Assembly (NCBI RefSeq): GCF_000224145.3
Contig: NW_004191382.1
Span: 1-64,000 of the forward strand
Reading direction: 5' to 3'
Source: Ciona intestinalis
Lineage: Eukaryota > Chordata > Ascidiacea > Phlebobranchia > Cionidae
Length of the DNA: 64,000 nucleotides
Shown here: positions 32,093 to 43,800 of the stretch, one piece after another
Position numbering within the stretch: the first letter of the stretch is position 1
Layout of the letters: every line of letters begins with the position of its first letter
Position numbers and translations under genes: made by a program
The notes under the pieces: model-generated
The model's input: only the letters and a program-made list of their open reading frames with translations
Told to the model about the DNA's origin: nothing
The model's database searches: none

Positions 32093-32275
32093 AAGAGAAC
32101 AAGCGTCAGACACGACTATTGTGAAATACATAACAAAGCAATTGCCTATAGCTCTGCATTGACTCAGCTTTATATACATACATGTCAATTTGCATTGAAT
32201 GTTTTGCACACAACTGTTGTGGTACAGTGTGCAAACTATTGACAGGAAATACCAGGCAATTTCATCATTATGTAG

Positions 32276-33018
32276 AGTACTGTGGGGGAAGATAGGACAC
32301 CTTTCGCACATAATATCCTGATTGTGTTTTAAACATTTAACGACGGTCTATGAGAGTCAAGAGGACACAGTTTTATAAATATAATATGAATGTTCTTTGT
32401 TTACTATCCAATTTAATGTGAAAATAGAATAAAAGGGTGTCCCATATTCCCCACCCTACTATTTTTTTATATTTATATATAAAATGGAACAACAATTTTG
32501 CTCATACAGTAGCGTAGCCTTTAAAATAAATATCTTATGTTCACATTCAAACAAAATATAAACGCCTGAATCAGCAAAGTAAATAGAAGGCTAAAAAGTG
32601 TGTGACTAGCTCTTCCCATGCTGCTTTAAGCCAGTTCAAACCAGTTTAAACTGGTAACTTGGTAAACAAAATATGTATTAGAAATTAATGGGAAACAAGA
32701 GCCTGTTTTAAATTATTTCTTTCATATTGTTCTGTCTACCCCAACATACTATATAATGTATATAAATAACTATATGTGTTCAAATGTGGTCCTAAGGTAC
32801 TCCACTAGTTTAAAAATTAAATAAATAGCCCGAAACTAAAGATGGGACACTTTTTCATCCTATTATCTTGTCGCATTTGGTAGAAAACAATGAAAATTCA
32901 AAGAATTATAAATTGGTATCCTCACGACTTCAATAAACCGTTGTTAATTGTTTAAAAGACAATTAGGATATTTGGATATTATGTGCTAAAGGTGTCCCAT
33001 TTTCCCCGACTCTACTAT
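32276..33018. mobile_element. MITE-A copies (32276-32462 plus, 32841-33018 minus)
   Basis: The second lacks its left terminus. Between them lies unassigned AT-rich DNA. Confidence 0.8.
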
Positions 33019-33307
33019 ATAAATGATTGAGTAAAATTCATTTCGTCTCTTCGGTCACGATAACGAAGAACAAGAGAGTTGACAAAAGCGAAAATACTGG
33101 TAGTAATGGTAAAACAACAGTTGTTAAAACACACTTATTGATAAAAAAGAAAGAAATAATGTTTTAGATAAAACGCTTGACCGTTTCACCCTACAATCAA
33201 AATTAAGTTAACAACATTAGTTAAACATATTAAAGTTCTAATTGGAAGAAAAGTGTGTGTATAAGGACACAACCCGTACAATGAGGGAACGACCTTAAAA
33301 AAGAGAA

Positions 33308-33474
33308 CAGGTACAGACAGTAGCGCAGCCAGAAAAAAAATAATGGGGGGGTTTTAATCAAAAAATTTAAAACAAAATTTTTTTTTAATTTAATTTAAAA
33401 AAAACAAAATTTTTTTTTTAGGTTTAAACGGGGTGTCACGACGCCCGAAAACCCCCCTGGCTTCGCCACTGGGT
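33308..33474. mobile_element. Short inverted-end element
   Basis: Begins GACAGTAGCGCAGCCAG...GGGGGG and ends CCCCCCTGGCTTCGCCACTG, imperfect inverted termini around a T-rich centre. Ends of the CAGTGGCG-AGCCAGG type are common in non-autonomous DNA transposons of marine animals (from memory). No clear target duplication. Confidence 0.55.
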
Positions 33475-33994
33475 GCAGAGCATACCATGGGTACCATGGG
33501 ATTTGGGTTTATATGGATCAAAGTTGGCCCATTACTTCAATGCATAGGATAATACCGCATAAACCTTAACAGTTCTAATGTGCTTAAGTAATTATAAATA
33601 AACCTTTTTGAATGACAGTTATCTAAATCTATACAATTAAAGTATAAAATAATTTCGAAATTATTAATAAAATATTTCATTTTTTTTATATAAAATAAAA
33701 CATAGCTACTAGCTAATATCTGCCAGCAAATAAAACAATTACAAATATGCTCACTACCAGACGAAATTTCCTTTTGAAACTTTTTTCAGGTACCTATATC
33801 ATACTGCAAAAGTTTCCAAATAGCCTAATGCCTCAGGGCCTGCTGTAAAAAGAACTCACCACTTTTATGAGGTTTCTCAGCAAAGTTGCAATGCATGCAA
33901 AAAAAAACAGGATTGCAAACAACCATAGATTGCTGTTCCAATGTCAAAATAAAGTTCTGTCTCTGGTGTCTGTATAAAAATAATAATAATAATA

Positions 33995-34480
33995 ATATTA
34001 CCTTTATTTGTCTTTTCAATTACGGTAGCGAAGATTTAGAAATATTTTAAAGGAAAAGACAGGATATAGCGACAAAACAACAGTTGTTAAAACAAGATAA
34101 AAGTTAAAAACATCCAGCCTGCAGAGTATGGCAGTTCCTGGCGAGATCTCGCGCGTGCAAGACGGTTATTTTTCGCGTGCGCGCGTGCTATCATTAAAAA
34201 TCTGCGTGCAAACCACGTACATTTCCAAGCCACAGTAGGAAATCCTACTTAATTAAATACGTATTTTTTTCATTGTTTTAATTAATTGGCGTGCGTGGGA
34301 CAAATTATGGCGTGCATCACCAAAACTTTGTAAAAAAATCGCTCGTGCACCTGCCATACTTTGCAGACTGGAAAAACATATTAACATTTAATTGGAAGAA
34401 AATAAGCGCGGTCGCTACACCTAGCAGACAAACAAGCCATTTATGTTTAATTATTATCAAGTTAAACTTCTAATAGAAAC
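33995..34480 (-). repeat. Rep-C split by hAT MITE copy 2
   Basis: Left part 33995-34113, right part 34372-34480; the target duplication belongs to Rep-C. Confidence 0.88.
34114..34371 (-). mobile_element. hAT-type MITE, copy 2
   Basis: Perfect 8-bp duplication AAAAACAT at 34106-34113 and 34372-34379. Ends CCAGCCTGCAGAGTATGGCA and reverse of TGCCATACTTTGCAGACTGG. It is inserted inside a Rep-C copy, which resumes after it. Confidence 0.93.
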
Positions 34481-34519
34481 AAATGTGTGCGTAATGACAC
34501 GACTCATACAATTTTTTAC

Positions 34520-34955
34520 CAATGTGTGGCTAATAATTTGGACAAACCATTAATGACCATTGGGTTGAAGCAATTGACGTTAGGTTTTTTGGGCAAGAAA
34601 ACATATACACCCACCAAGGTAGCAGCCAGACTGCAGAGTATGGCAGGTGCACGCGCGATTTTTTTACAGACTTTCGGTTATGCACGCCACAATTTGTCCT
34701 ACGCACGCCAATTAATTAAACAAAGAAAAAAGTACGTATTAAATTAAGTAAGATTTCCTAACGTGGCTTGAAAATGTACATGCTTTGCACGCAGATTTTT
34801 AATGATAGCACGCGCGAACGCGAAAAATAACCGTCTTGCACGCGCGAGATCTCGTCGGGAACTGCCATACTTTGCAGACTGGGGTAGCAGCAACAAGCCT
34901 TGAACCCATTACCTCTGAGTTATAGGAAGGAGTGCTAACCACTATGCCATGGTAC
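34520..34955 (-). repeat. SINE-A split by hAT MITE copy 3
   Basis: SINE body at 34520-34625 resumes at 34883 with the B-box side (GCCTTGAACCCATTACCTCT) and head. Confidence 0.85.
34626..34882 (+). mobile_element. hAT-type MITE, copy 3, nested in SINE-A
   Basis: Perfect 8-bp duplication GGTAGCAG at 34618-34625 and 34883-34890, taken from the SINE sequence it split. Interior has GC-rich GCGCGCGAGATCTCG-like segments shared with the other two copies. Confidence 0.93.
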
Positions 34956-35370
34956 AGATTGCTTATTATTCATATAATAAGCAATTTAGCAAAAACAAAA
35001 CACATATATAAAACATTGAAAATTTTCTTACCAACAAGTTTCTGACATGCACCATAAACTGTTGCAATGTTCTAGCCTGATTCCAAAGCTGTGAAAAGGA
35101 AAAATAATCTAAAAACATTTAAATGTGATAAAATCTGACCAAGAATTGCAAAAATGGGCGTCTTGTTTATTGATAAGAGTACACTACGTAACATTACGTA
35201 ATAACAACAACTTTATTTGTCTCTTCAATTACCGTAGCGAAGAATTAGGAATATTTTAAACAAAAAAACAGAATATAACTATAAAATAACATTTGTTAAA
35301 ACACACTTACAGTTAAAAACATCTTTTAAATTCATTTCTAATCGCGACTTTAAAGTGATTGCCGATTAAA

Positions 35371-35499
35371 ATGGCTGGCATAGCGCTGCAAAAAGAGCGG
35401 CGTTTACGGTCTAGTGAGTTCTGTAATGTGACACCACAGTTACCGTTTGTTGGCAGATGTTTGTTCGCTCTAGTTTTAATCGCGCCATGTCAGCTTTAG
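35371..35499 (+). other. Small open frame or candidate first exon
   Basis: ATG in a good context (AAAATGG) opens 42 codons (MAGIALQKERRLRSS...). A strong GTGAGT donor lies after codon 14. The stretch is more GC-rich than its surroundings and not part of a recognised repeat here. No partner exon was found; low confidence that it is coding. Confidence 0.25.
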
Positions 35500-35569
35500 G
35501 CGCTTGTGGTTGCTTGAGTTAGCTTGTTTACACGCCTTCTTTCTTTCCTAAGACTTTGGTGTAGATGAA

Positions 35570-35815
35570 AGTAACTTACTTTATCCTGCGTGGCCGGAAA
35601 AATACGGCCGTTAAACACGGGTGTTCTGTTTCATAAACCTCGTGGCAGCTTACGAGTTACCATGTGTTTCTTTGCGGGTAATTTTTTGGGGGGTTTCTTT
35701 TTTATATGTGGTTCATAACTTGCACATCGCCCACAATGGTAGCAGCGACAAACCTTGAAATCATTGCCTCTAAGGTGGAAAAAGGCGCCCTTTAACCACT
35801 TTGCCACGACGCCAA
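35570..35815 (-). repeat. SINE-A
   Basis: Tail GAAAGTAACTTACTTTATCC to head end CCACTTTGCCACGACGCC; part of the body is deleted. Confidence 0.78.
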
Positions 35816-36622
35816 ACATTTTGGCGTGACGTTTTTTAACTGCATAACAAGTGTGTATGTTTTGTAAACGTTACGTAGTTTGTTTTGTATGTATTTACCG
35901 GTGTCTGTCCTTTACGTTATAATACCTTAGTCGGCATTTCATTCTAAATAAAGTAGTCGCCGCCAAAAATCAATTTTGTTTTTTAGCCGCCGGTTAAAAT
36001 TTATTCGGAAATTTAATCGGACGACTAAGCGTGAAAAATACACAGAACAAATTTTAGTCGGCCGTTAAAAAAAACGTGGTAACCAATAGTAACCGTGAAC
36101 GACTGAATTTTTTTAGTCGGTGGACGAAAAAATATATACCATTCCTTTTTTATAACAACTATAGAGAAGTAGTTAAAAAAATTATATTTTTTGCGTTAAT
36201 ATAGCATATATATAATAACAATGATTTTTTTCCAGCCTAATCTTTGGGTCAATCCTCTTTAAAGCCGACTGCCCCCTATGGTACGGGTCTTGTCTTTTTT
36301 GTCCGCTAGGTGTAGCGACCACGCTTATTTTCTTCCAAATAAATTGCTAAATCCTGTTTTTCAATGTAAGCGTGTTTTAACAACTGTTGTTTTTGTGGGT
36401 AATAAATTTATACGAAAATACATGACAGAGCGACCAGTGTCCGTATATAAACATTATATTTGTTTATATACAGACTCTGATAGCAGATTGTAAACGGTTA
36501 TTTACTTGGAAAATCATAAGCAAATTTTAATTTTACCAATGCAAGCAAATTCACTGATGCTAAATAAACTATAAGAGCATTTCTTTTATGAGAAAACAAT
36601 TATTTTAATGTTATAGGTTTGT

Positions 36623-36826
36623 AGGGTAGGGGGAAGATGGGATGCCTTTCATTTCACTTTCCCTTCGGCTTCCTCGTCCCATTTTGTAGTAAACAAAAAG
36701 CATTCAAAGAAATATGAAACCGTAACTTTATGATTTCTATAGACCGTTGTTAATTGTTTAAAATACGATTAGAATACTTGGATACTACGTTTCAAAGATG
36801 TTCCATCTTACCCCACAGAACTATAC
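36623..36826 (-). mobile_element. MITE-A, diverged
   Basis: Left GTAGGGTAGGGGGAAGATGG, right TTACCCCACAGAACTATA. Confidence 0.75.
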
Positions 36827-37204
36827 ATATTTTTGCCAGCTGTCATACACATTGTGAATTGCGGAAAACGCAAAAGTGACAGAAAGCGACGTCTGTGTAC
36901 AAAATATTCAGAAAATCTGACTAATCCTTTTAATTGCCTGCAGGCTAATTTTGTCAAAACCACCTAAACGAAGAGATATATTTTATTATTCAAGAAAAGT
37001 TGGGAAGCGAGAGCAACTTAGTGGTAACGTGTTCAGCAAACACATTTATCGACAGACAGATCAGTATTGGGTTCCAGACTTTTGACCAAAACCTTTTAAA
37101 AATTCAATATAAATTTTGACAGTCAAAATCTTCTTGGATAGGCTGCTAGATATACTGATTTGGGAGAGCAGATTTTTCACTAAAAGCAATTTGATTTATG
37201 TTTT

Positions 37205-37600
37205 GACAGTCGAGTCAGTGTAGCGACCACGCTTATTTTCTTCCAAATAAATGTAAATTAATATGTTTTTAATGTTAGCGTGTTTTAACAACTGTTTTTT
37301 GTTGCTTCATCATTTCTTTTTGTCTGCTAGGTGTAGCGACCACGCATATTTTCTTCCAATTAAATATAAATATGTTTTTTAACTGTAGGCGTGTTTTAAC
37401 AACTGTTTTTTGTTGCTACATCATTTCTTTTTGTCTGCTAGGTGTAGCGACCACGCATATTTTCTTCCAATTCAATGTAAAATATGTTTTTAAATGTAAG
37501 CGTGTTTTAACAACTGTTGTTTTGTCGCTATATCCTGTCTTTTCGTATTTTTAAATTATTTTTAAATCTTCGCTACCGTATTCGAAGAGACAAATAAAGT
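37205..37600 (+). repeat. Rep-C, three heads in tandem, upstream of CLCA
   Basis: The head segment GTAGCGACCACGC is repeated near 37220, 37333 and 37443, then one complete 3' end. It sits about 100 bp before the CLCA ATG, so it may overlap the promoter or 5'UTR. Confidence 0.8.
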
Positions 37601-37699
37601 CATTATTATTAATACATTAGATTAAAAAATCTTCCAACCTTTTTAGTATTTGCAGTAACTGGAAAGAAAAACACCACAAAATCTTTTCAGTTTCGCAAA

Positions 37700-37861
37700 A
37701 TGTTGTTTAGTTTTTTTCACATATTGTGCGCTGTGTGTTTTTTTGTTACCGTGAACGGCGATTTTGCGTCGGTCAAATTGCAGTCTAATGGATACGATGG
37801 CGTTTTGGTTGCAATTAATCCAGCAGTGCCAGAAAATGAAACTTTGATCAGAAATATACGG
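37700..37861 (+). CDS. CLCA: CLCA exon 1: signal peptide
   Basis: MLFSFFHILCAVCFFVTVNG is a clear signal peptide, followed by VKLQSNGYDGVLVAINPAVP, the conserved CLCA start. The exon is followed by GCAAGT, so the intron is GC-AG. No GT donor nearby keeps frame with exon 38345. Confidence 0.9.
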
Positions 37862-40800
37862 GCAAGTATAGATTTAATAGGCGCTACATGTATAGTAGGA
37901 TGGGGTAAGATGGGACACCTTTAGCACATATTATGAAAATATCCTGATCAAGTTTTAAACAATTAATAACTATCTATGGAAGTCGTAGGAATGTGGTTTT
38001 ATAATTTCTTGAATGTCCTTTGTTTACTACCAAATGGGACGAGAAAATAGGGTTAAAAAGTGTTCAATCTTTTCCCAACCTACTGTAATCTTTTTATTTC
38101 CAATTTTTACACTTTTGTTTCTATTACAAGTTATAACTTGATAATATTTAAACATAAACGACCTGTTTGTCTGCTAGATGTAGCGACCACGCTTATTATT
38201 TTCCAATTAAATGTAAATATGTTTTTACTGTAAGCGTGTTTTAACAAATGTTGTTTTGTCGCTATATCCTGACTTTTCGTTTAAAACATTTCTAAATCTT
38301 CGCTACCGTAATCGAAGAGACAAATAACGGAACTAATTTTACAGGATTTTTTCACTCGAGCATCGCACAGTTTGTTCATATTAACAAAGAAACGGGCCTA
38401 CTTTCGTAATATTAATATACTTGTACCGAAAACGTGGACTGGCGCGAGGTATGATACAGCAATTGGACTGTCTTACAGAAAGGTAAAAATCAAAGATGTC
38501 TGTTTTTAAATTTTTCATAAACTATGAAAGGCTCTTCACTGCTGCTATTGTGGGCGTGTGTGTTTCATTGTCATTGGGCAAGACGCTTAACGGCAATTGC
38601 TCCAACCCAGTGGGCACTAATGGGTCGTTCAAATTATTATTATAGAAAAAAAAAAAAACTGACATAATCACCCACAAAGTATAACATACATGGTAACTTG
38701 TAAGCTGGCACGAGGTGTATTAACACATATATGTTATAACGACTGTCGTTTTCCGGCTACGCGGGGATAAAGTAAGTTACATTCATTCATTCATTCTATT
38801 GTAGGCAGATGTGATAGTCGCACCGGCTAATTCAGCAAAGGGAAACAATCCATATACTCGCCAAACAGGCGGATGCGGCGACCCTGGGACGTACATTCAC
38901 ATTACACCTGAGTATGTGTACAATCCGCAAGAACATCTATATGGACCACGAGGTAAGGTTTTGCATATACGCGTAACTCTGGGACTGTGGAATATTTGGT
39001 GCGCTTGCTCTGAATGAATGAATGTAACTTTATCCTCGCGTGGCCGGAAAACGACAGTCGTTATCACACGGTTTAGCACCTCGTGCCAGCTTACGAGTTA
39101 CCATGTATGTTACTCTAACCCAGAGGTAATAGGTTCAAGGCTCGTCGTTGCTACTATTGTGGGCGTATGTGTCCTTGGGAAAGGCACCTAAATTTTTCCA
39201 ACCCAGTGGTCACTAATTGGTTGTCCAAATTGTCAGTCATACAGAAAATCCTTCCAAAAAAGCAACGAAAACCCACAAAAGTTACAATTATTCATACATC
39301 TTAAAAAGAAAAACGTTGGTTTTTTAGAGAAGGCAATTGTGCACGAATGGTCTCATTTACGGTGGGGCGTGTTTGACGAATACGCGACCGGGAACCATAA
39401 ACGACACTACATAGATTCGAACAACATTCTCCAAGCAACCAGGTGAAAACAACAGTTACTGTACTAACACAATTAATTTTGTATATGTTTAACAAAAGTA
39501 CATATAGTAGGGTGGGGCAAGATGGGACGAATTTGCATTATGTTTTTTCGTTCCATTTGGTAGTAAACAAATGACTTTTTCTAAGAATTATTAAACCTTA
39601 TTCTCACGATTTCCATAGACTGTTATTAAATATATAAAAGACGATTGGGAACTTTAGATATTCTGTGCTAAAGGTGTATACGCTCTTCCCCCACTGTACT
39701 ATATACACGAATTACGGCCAAAGACCAAGGAATATAGTAGTGTTGAGTAAGATGGGACAGCTTTAACACTTAATATCCAAATATCTTAATCGTGTTTTAA
39801 ACAAATGCCAACGGTCTATGGGATTCGTGAGAATACAGTTTTATAATTGTTTGAATGTTCGTTGTTTACTACCAAATGGGACGCGAAAATAGAATAAAAA
39901 GGTGTCCCATCTTCCCCACCCTATGCTAGTAGTAGGTTAAGATACCTTTTTCAGTATCCTCGCGACTCCCATAGACCGTTGTTAATTGTTTAAAACATGA
40001 TCACGATATTTGGATATTATGAGATAAAGGTGTCCCATCTTCCCCACCCTATGCTATAGTAGGTTAAGATACCTTTTTCAGTATCCTCGCGACTCCCATA
40101 GACCGTTGTTAATTGTTTAAAACATGATCACGATATTTGGATATTATGAGATAAAGGTGTCCCGTCTTTCCCCACCCTACTATATACACAGATTGCAGGC
40201 GAAGACCAAGTAATGCAATACTGTTAGGTAAGATGGGACACCTTTAGCACATAATACCCAAATATTCTGATCGTGTTCTAAACAATTAACAACGGTCTAT
40301 GGGAGTCGTAAGAATACAGTTTTATAATTCTTTGAATATGTTTTGTTTACTACCGTACGGAAAAAAATTCCATTCACCATTGTTAATTGTTTAAAAAACG
40401 ATCATGACGTATGGATATTATGTGCTAAAGGTGTATTACCGTACTCTATTCTATACAAAAATTGCTTACGAAGACCAATAAATATTACTAACCAATTTGC
40501 ACAGATGCCCGTTGAGTTTGAGGGGAATGAATATCGAATACGCTCCACCATACAATACAAGGTGTGCTGTCAACCGTAGCAGTCTGCTTCCACTAACAGA
40601 AAACTGCTATTTTTTTCCTGCAAGTCGCCAGCCGAGGGGGCTTAACTCTTCAATGATGTCATTCAGCTATTTACATTCGGTATAACAAGAATTTGAAATA
40701 AATATTTAGAAAATTTACTACAATATTATATATATATATAATATAATATAGTAGGGTGGGGGGAGATGGGACACCTTAAGCACAGAATATCTAAATATCC

Positions 40801-43800
40801 TGATTGTGTTTTAAACAATTAACAACGGTCTATGGGAGTCGTGAAGATACGGTTTCATAATTCTTTGAATTTTCTTTGTTTACTACTAAATAGGACGAGA
40901 AAATAGAATGAAAAGGTGACCCATCTTCCACCACCCTACTATATTTCTTTACAAAGTTACATGCGTGAACAGCGTGGTAAGCTGACACGAGGTTTATGAA
41001 ACAGAACACCCGTGTTTAACGACCGTATTTTTCAGCCACGCAAGAATTAAGCAAGTTATGTCCGGCGCCGTGGCGTAGTGGTTAGCGCGCCTGNNNNNNN
41101 NNNNNNNNNNNNNNNNNNNNNNNNNNNNNNNNNNNNNNNNNNNTACATTCATTCATACGTTCATAGTTATAGAATATGAGGTTATACGCTGTAATATCAG
41201 CCATATATACAGTATACTGTGGGGCGCCTTTTAACTCGATTTTTCGACGCATTTAGTAGTAAACAAAGAACATTCAAATAATTACGAAACTATATCCTCA
41301 CGACTCCGATAGACCGTTGTTAATTGTTTAAAACACGATCAGGATATTTTGATATTATGTGATAAAAGTGTCCCATCTTCCCCCACCCTACTATATACAT
41401 AAAAATGACAAAAAAATATTTGCCTACAAAGTAACATACATGGTAACCTATAAGCTGGCACAAGGTGTATGAAACAGAACACCTGTGTAATAACGACTGT
41501 CGTTTTCTGGCTACGCAAGGATGAAGTAAGTTACATTCGTTCATTCATTTATTCAAACTGATTAAAAAAATAAATATAAATTATAAAAAAAACACAATAT
41601 ATTTGGCAAAAAAGGTGTATGAACAACCGTTTTATAACGACTGCAGTTTTCCGTCCACGCAAGGATAAAGCAAGTTTCATTTATTTATTTTATCTAACAT
41701 TATATTACATATATAGGTTGAAGCATTTTGTCATAACGATCCCAACGAACCAATCAACTTTCACAACAGCGAGGCGGACAATGAACAAAACGCTAAATGC
41801 AATTTGAAAAGCTTATGGGAAGTTATAGGTGCTTCTCCTGACTTCCGTGAAGGGGCTAACCCACCGAACCCAAACTTGAGAAATCTTACCCCAACTTTTC
41901 GTGTTGTAAAACCCCCTCAAAACAGACGTTTTGTTGTCGTTCTTGACGTTTCCGGCAGCATGCGTGGAGTAAGTACGCATTTTAATTTCTGGTATTTTTT
42001 ACTTTTATTTTGTTCCGGTGACATGAAAAAGTGTTTAGCGTGTCTGCATCTCCCCTAGAGGTAATAGGTTCAAGGCTCGTCGCTGCTACCATTGTGGGCG
42101 TATGTGTCCTTGGGCAAGACATTTAACTGCAATTGCTCCAACCCAGTGGTCACTAACGAGTTGTCCAAATTAATAAAATACAACTACTCAAAAAGTAACG
42201 TACGTGGTAACTCGTAGGCTGGCACGAGGTGTATGGAACAAGACACCCGTGTTATAACAACTGTCGTTTCCCGACCACGCTAGAATAAAGTAAGTTATTC
42301 ATTCATTCATTCATTCATTCATTCATTCATTTATTTCTTGCAATAGAAACGATTGCTTATGATGAGACAAAGCACTTCAGAGTTTATAAGCTCTTTACTT
42401 TCGGATGGAGACAAAATTGGAATCGTACAGTTTCATTCTTTCGCTCAGACCCTTTTACCAATCAGACACGTAAACTCCCAAACAGATCGCTTTGATATCT
42501 GCTCACGTTTTCCGAACAGAACTGGCGGCTCAACTTGTATTGGATGTGGCATACAAGCCGCTATGCAAGTAAGCAGATTGGATTCAATAAGATAAAAAAT
42601 GGTTTTAATTTCTTAGTAAACGTGTGTGGGTGTATAGTAGAGTGGGGGATGGGACAGCTTTAGCACATGATATCCGAATACCCTGATCGTGTTTTAAACA
42701 ATTAACACCGGTCTATGAGAGTGTATAAGGAGACAGTTTTAAAATTCTTTGAATGTTCTTTGTTTACTATTAAACGGGACAAGAAAATGGAATAAAAAAG
42801 TGTCCCATCATCCCGTTCCCCCCTACCATATATGAACCATTTTTTTGGTGAATTGTCTGTCCACTAAAGATTCCCAAATGACAACCCGCCTAAACAAAGA
42901 CATTTTTCTTTATATTGATTTATGTGCGTCACAACTGAAACAGTGTCGTTCTATTTTTTCAGCCCATTTTGTAGTTAACAAAGAACATTCAAAGAATTAT
43001 AAAACCGTATCCTCACGACTCCCATATACCGTTGTTAATTGTTTAAAACACGATCAAGTTAATATGAAAATGCGTCCCGTTTTCCCCTATACCATATAAT
43101 GTATCTCTATTTGGCTGATGTTTATATACCCTTTATTAAGGAAATGGAACGTGATGATCCAACTGAACCATGTGGACACATTGTAGTGCTGACAGATGGT
43201 ATGGAGAACAGGTCGCCTTATACAGTTGATGTCTCTTCACGAGCGGTGAACAGGGTAAGTCAATATAAGTATGAATGAATGCAACTTACTTAACCTTAAA
43301 TGGCCGGGAAACGACTGTCGTTATAACAAACATTCTGTTTCATACACCTCGTGCCAACAATGGGTTACCAAGTACTTTGGGTCAATCCTCTAAAAGCCGA
43401 CACACCCTGTACGGGTCGTGTCTTTACGCACACTTTTGTTTCTATTAGAAGTTTAACTTGATAAGAATTAAACATAAATGGCTCGTTTGTCTGCTAGGTG
43501 TAGCGACCGCGCTTTTTCGTCCAATTAAATGTATATATATTTTAACTCTAATTGTGTTTTAACAACTGTTCTTTTGCCGCTATATTCCGTTTTCGTTTAA
43601 ACTTTATTTAAATGAATAAATGAATTTAACTTACTTTATCTTCGCGTGGCCTGAAAACGACAGTAGTTATAACATAAACAACTGTAAGCTTTTTTTAACA
43701 ACTGTTATTTTTGTCACTATATCCTGTATCTTCGTTTAAAATTTTCAAAACCTTCGCTACCGTAATCGATAATACAAATAAAATAATAATAATAATATAA

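Larger units (their letters stand above)
29956..37699. other. Intergenic region between ZnT and CLCA 5' ends
   Basis: Divergent promoters must lie here. Contents: minisatellite 29990-31090, MITE-A copies, SINE-A pieces, two hAT MITEs, Rep-C copies, an inverted-end element (33308-33471) and a GC-richer island with a small open frame (35371-35499). 31420-31940 and 36840-37190 show no recognisable feature. Confidence 0.7.
40747..41394. mobile_element. MITE-A copies (40747-40943 plus, 41212-41394 minus)
   Basis: Between them lie a SINE-A 3' module, a SINE-A head and a 50-N gap. Confidence 0.85.

Noticed and set aside
42845..43099. 84-codon plus-strand open frame
   Set aside because: Contains the MITE-A core (NKEHSKNYKTVSS), which recurs in several other spurious frames.
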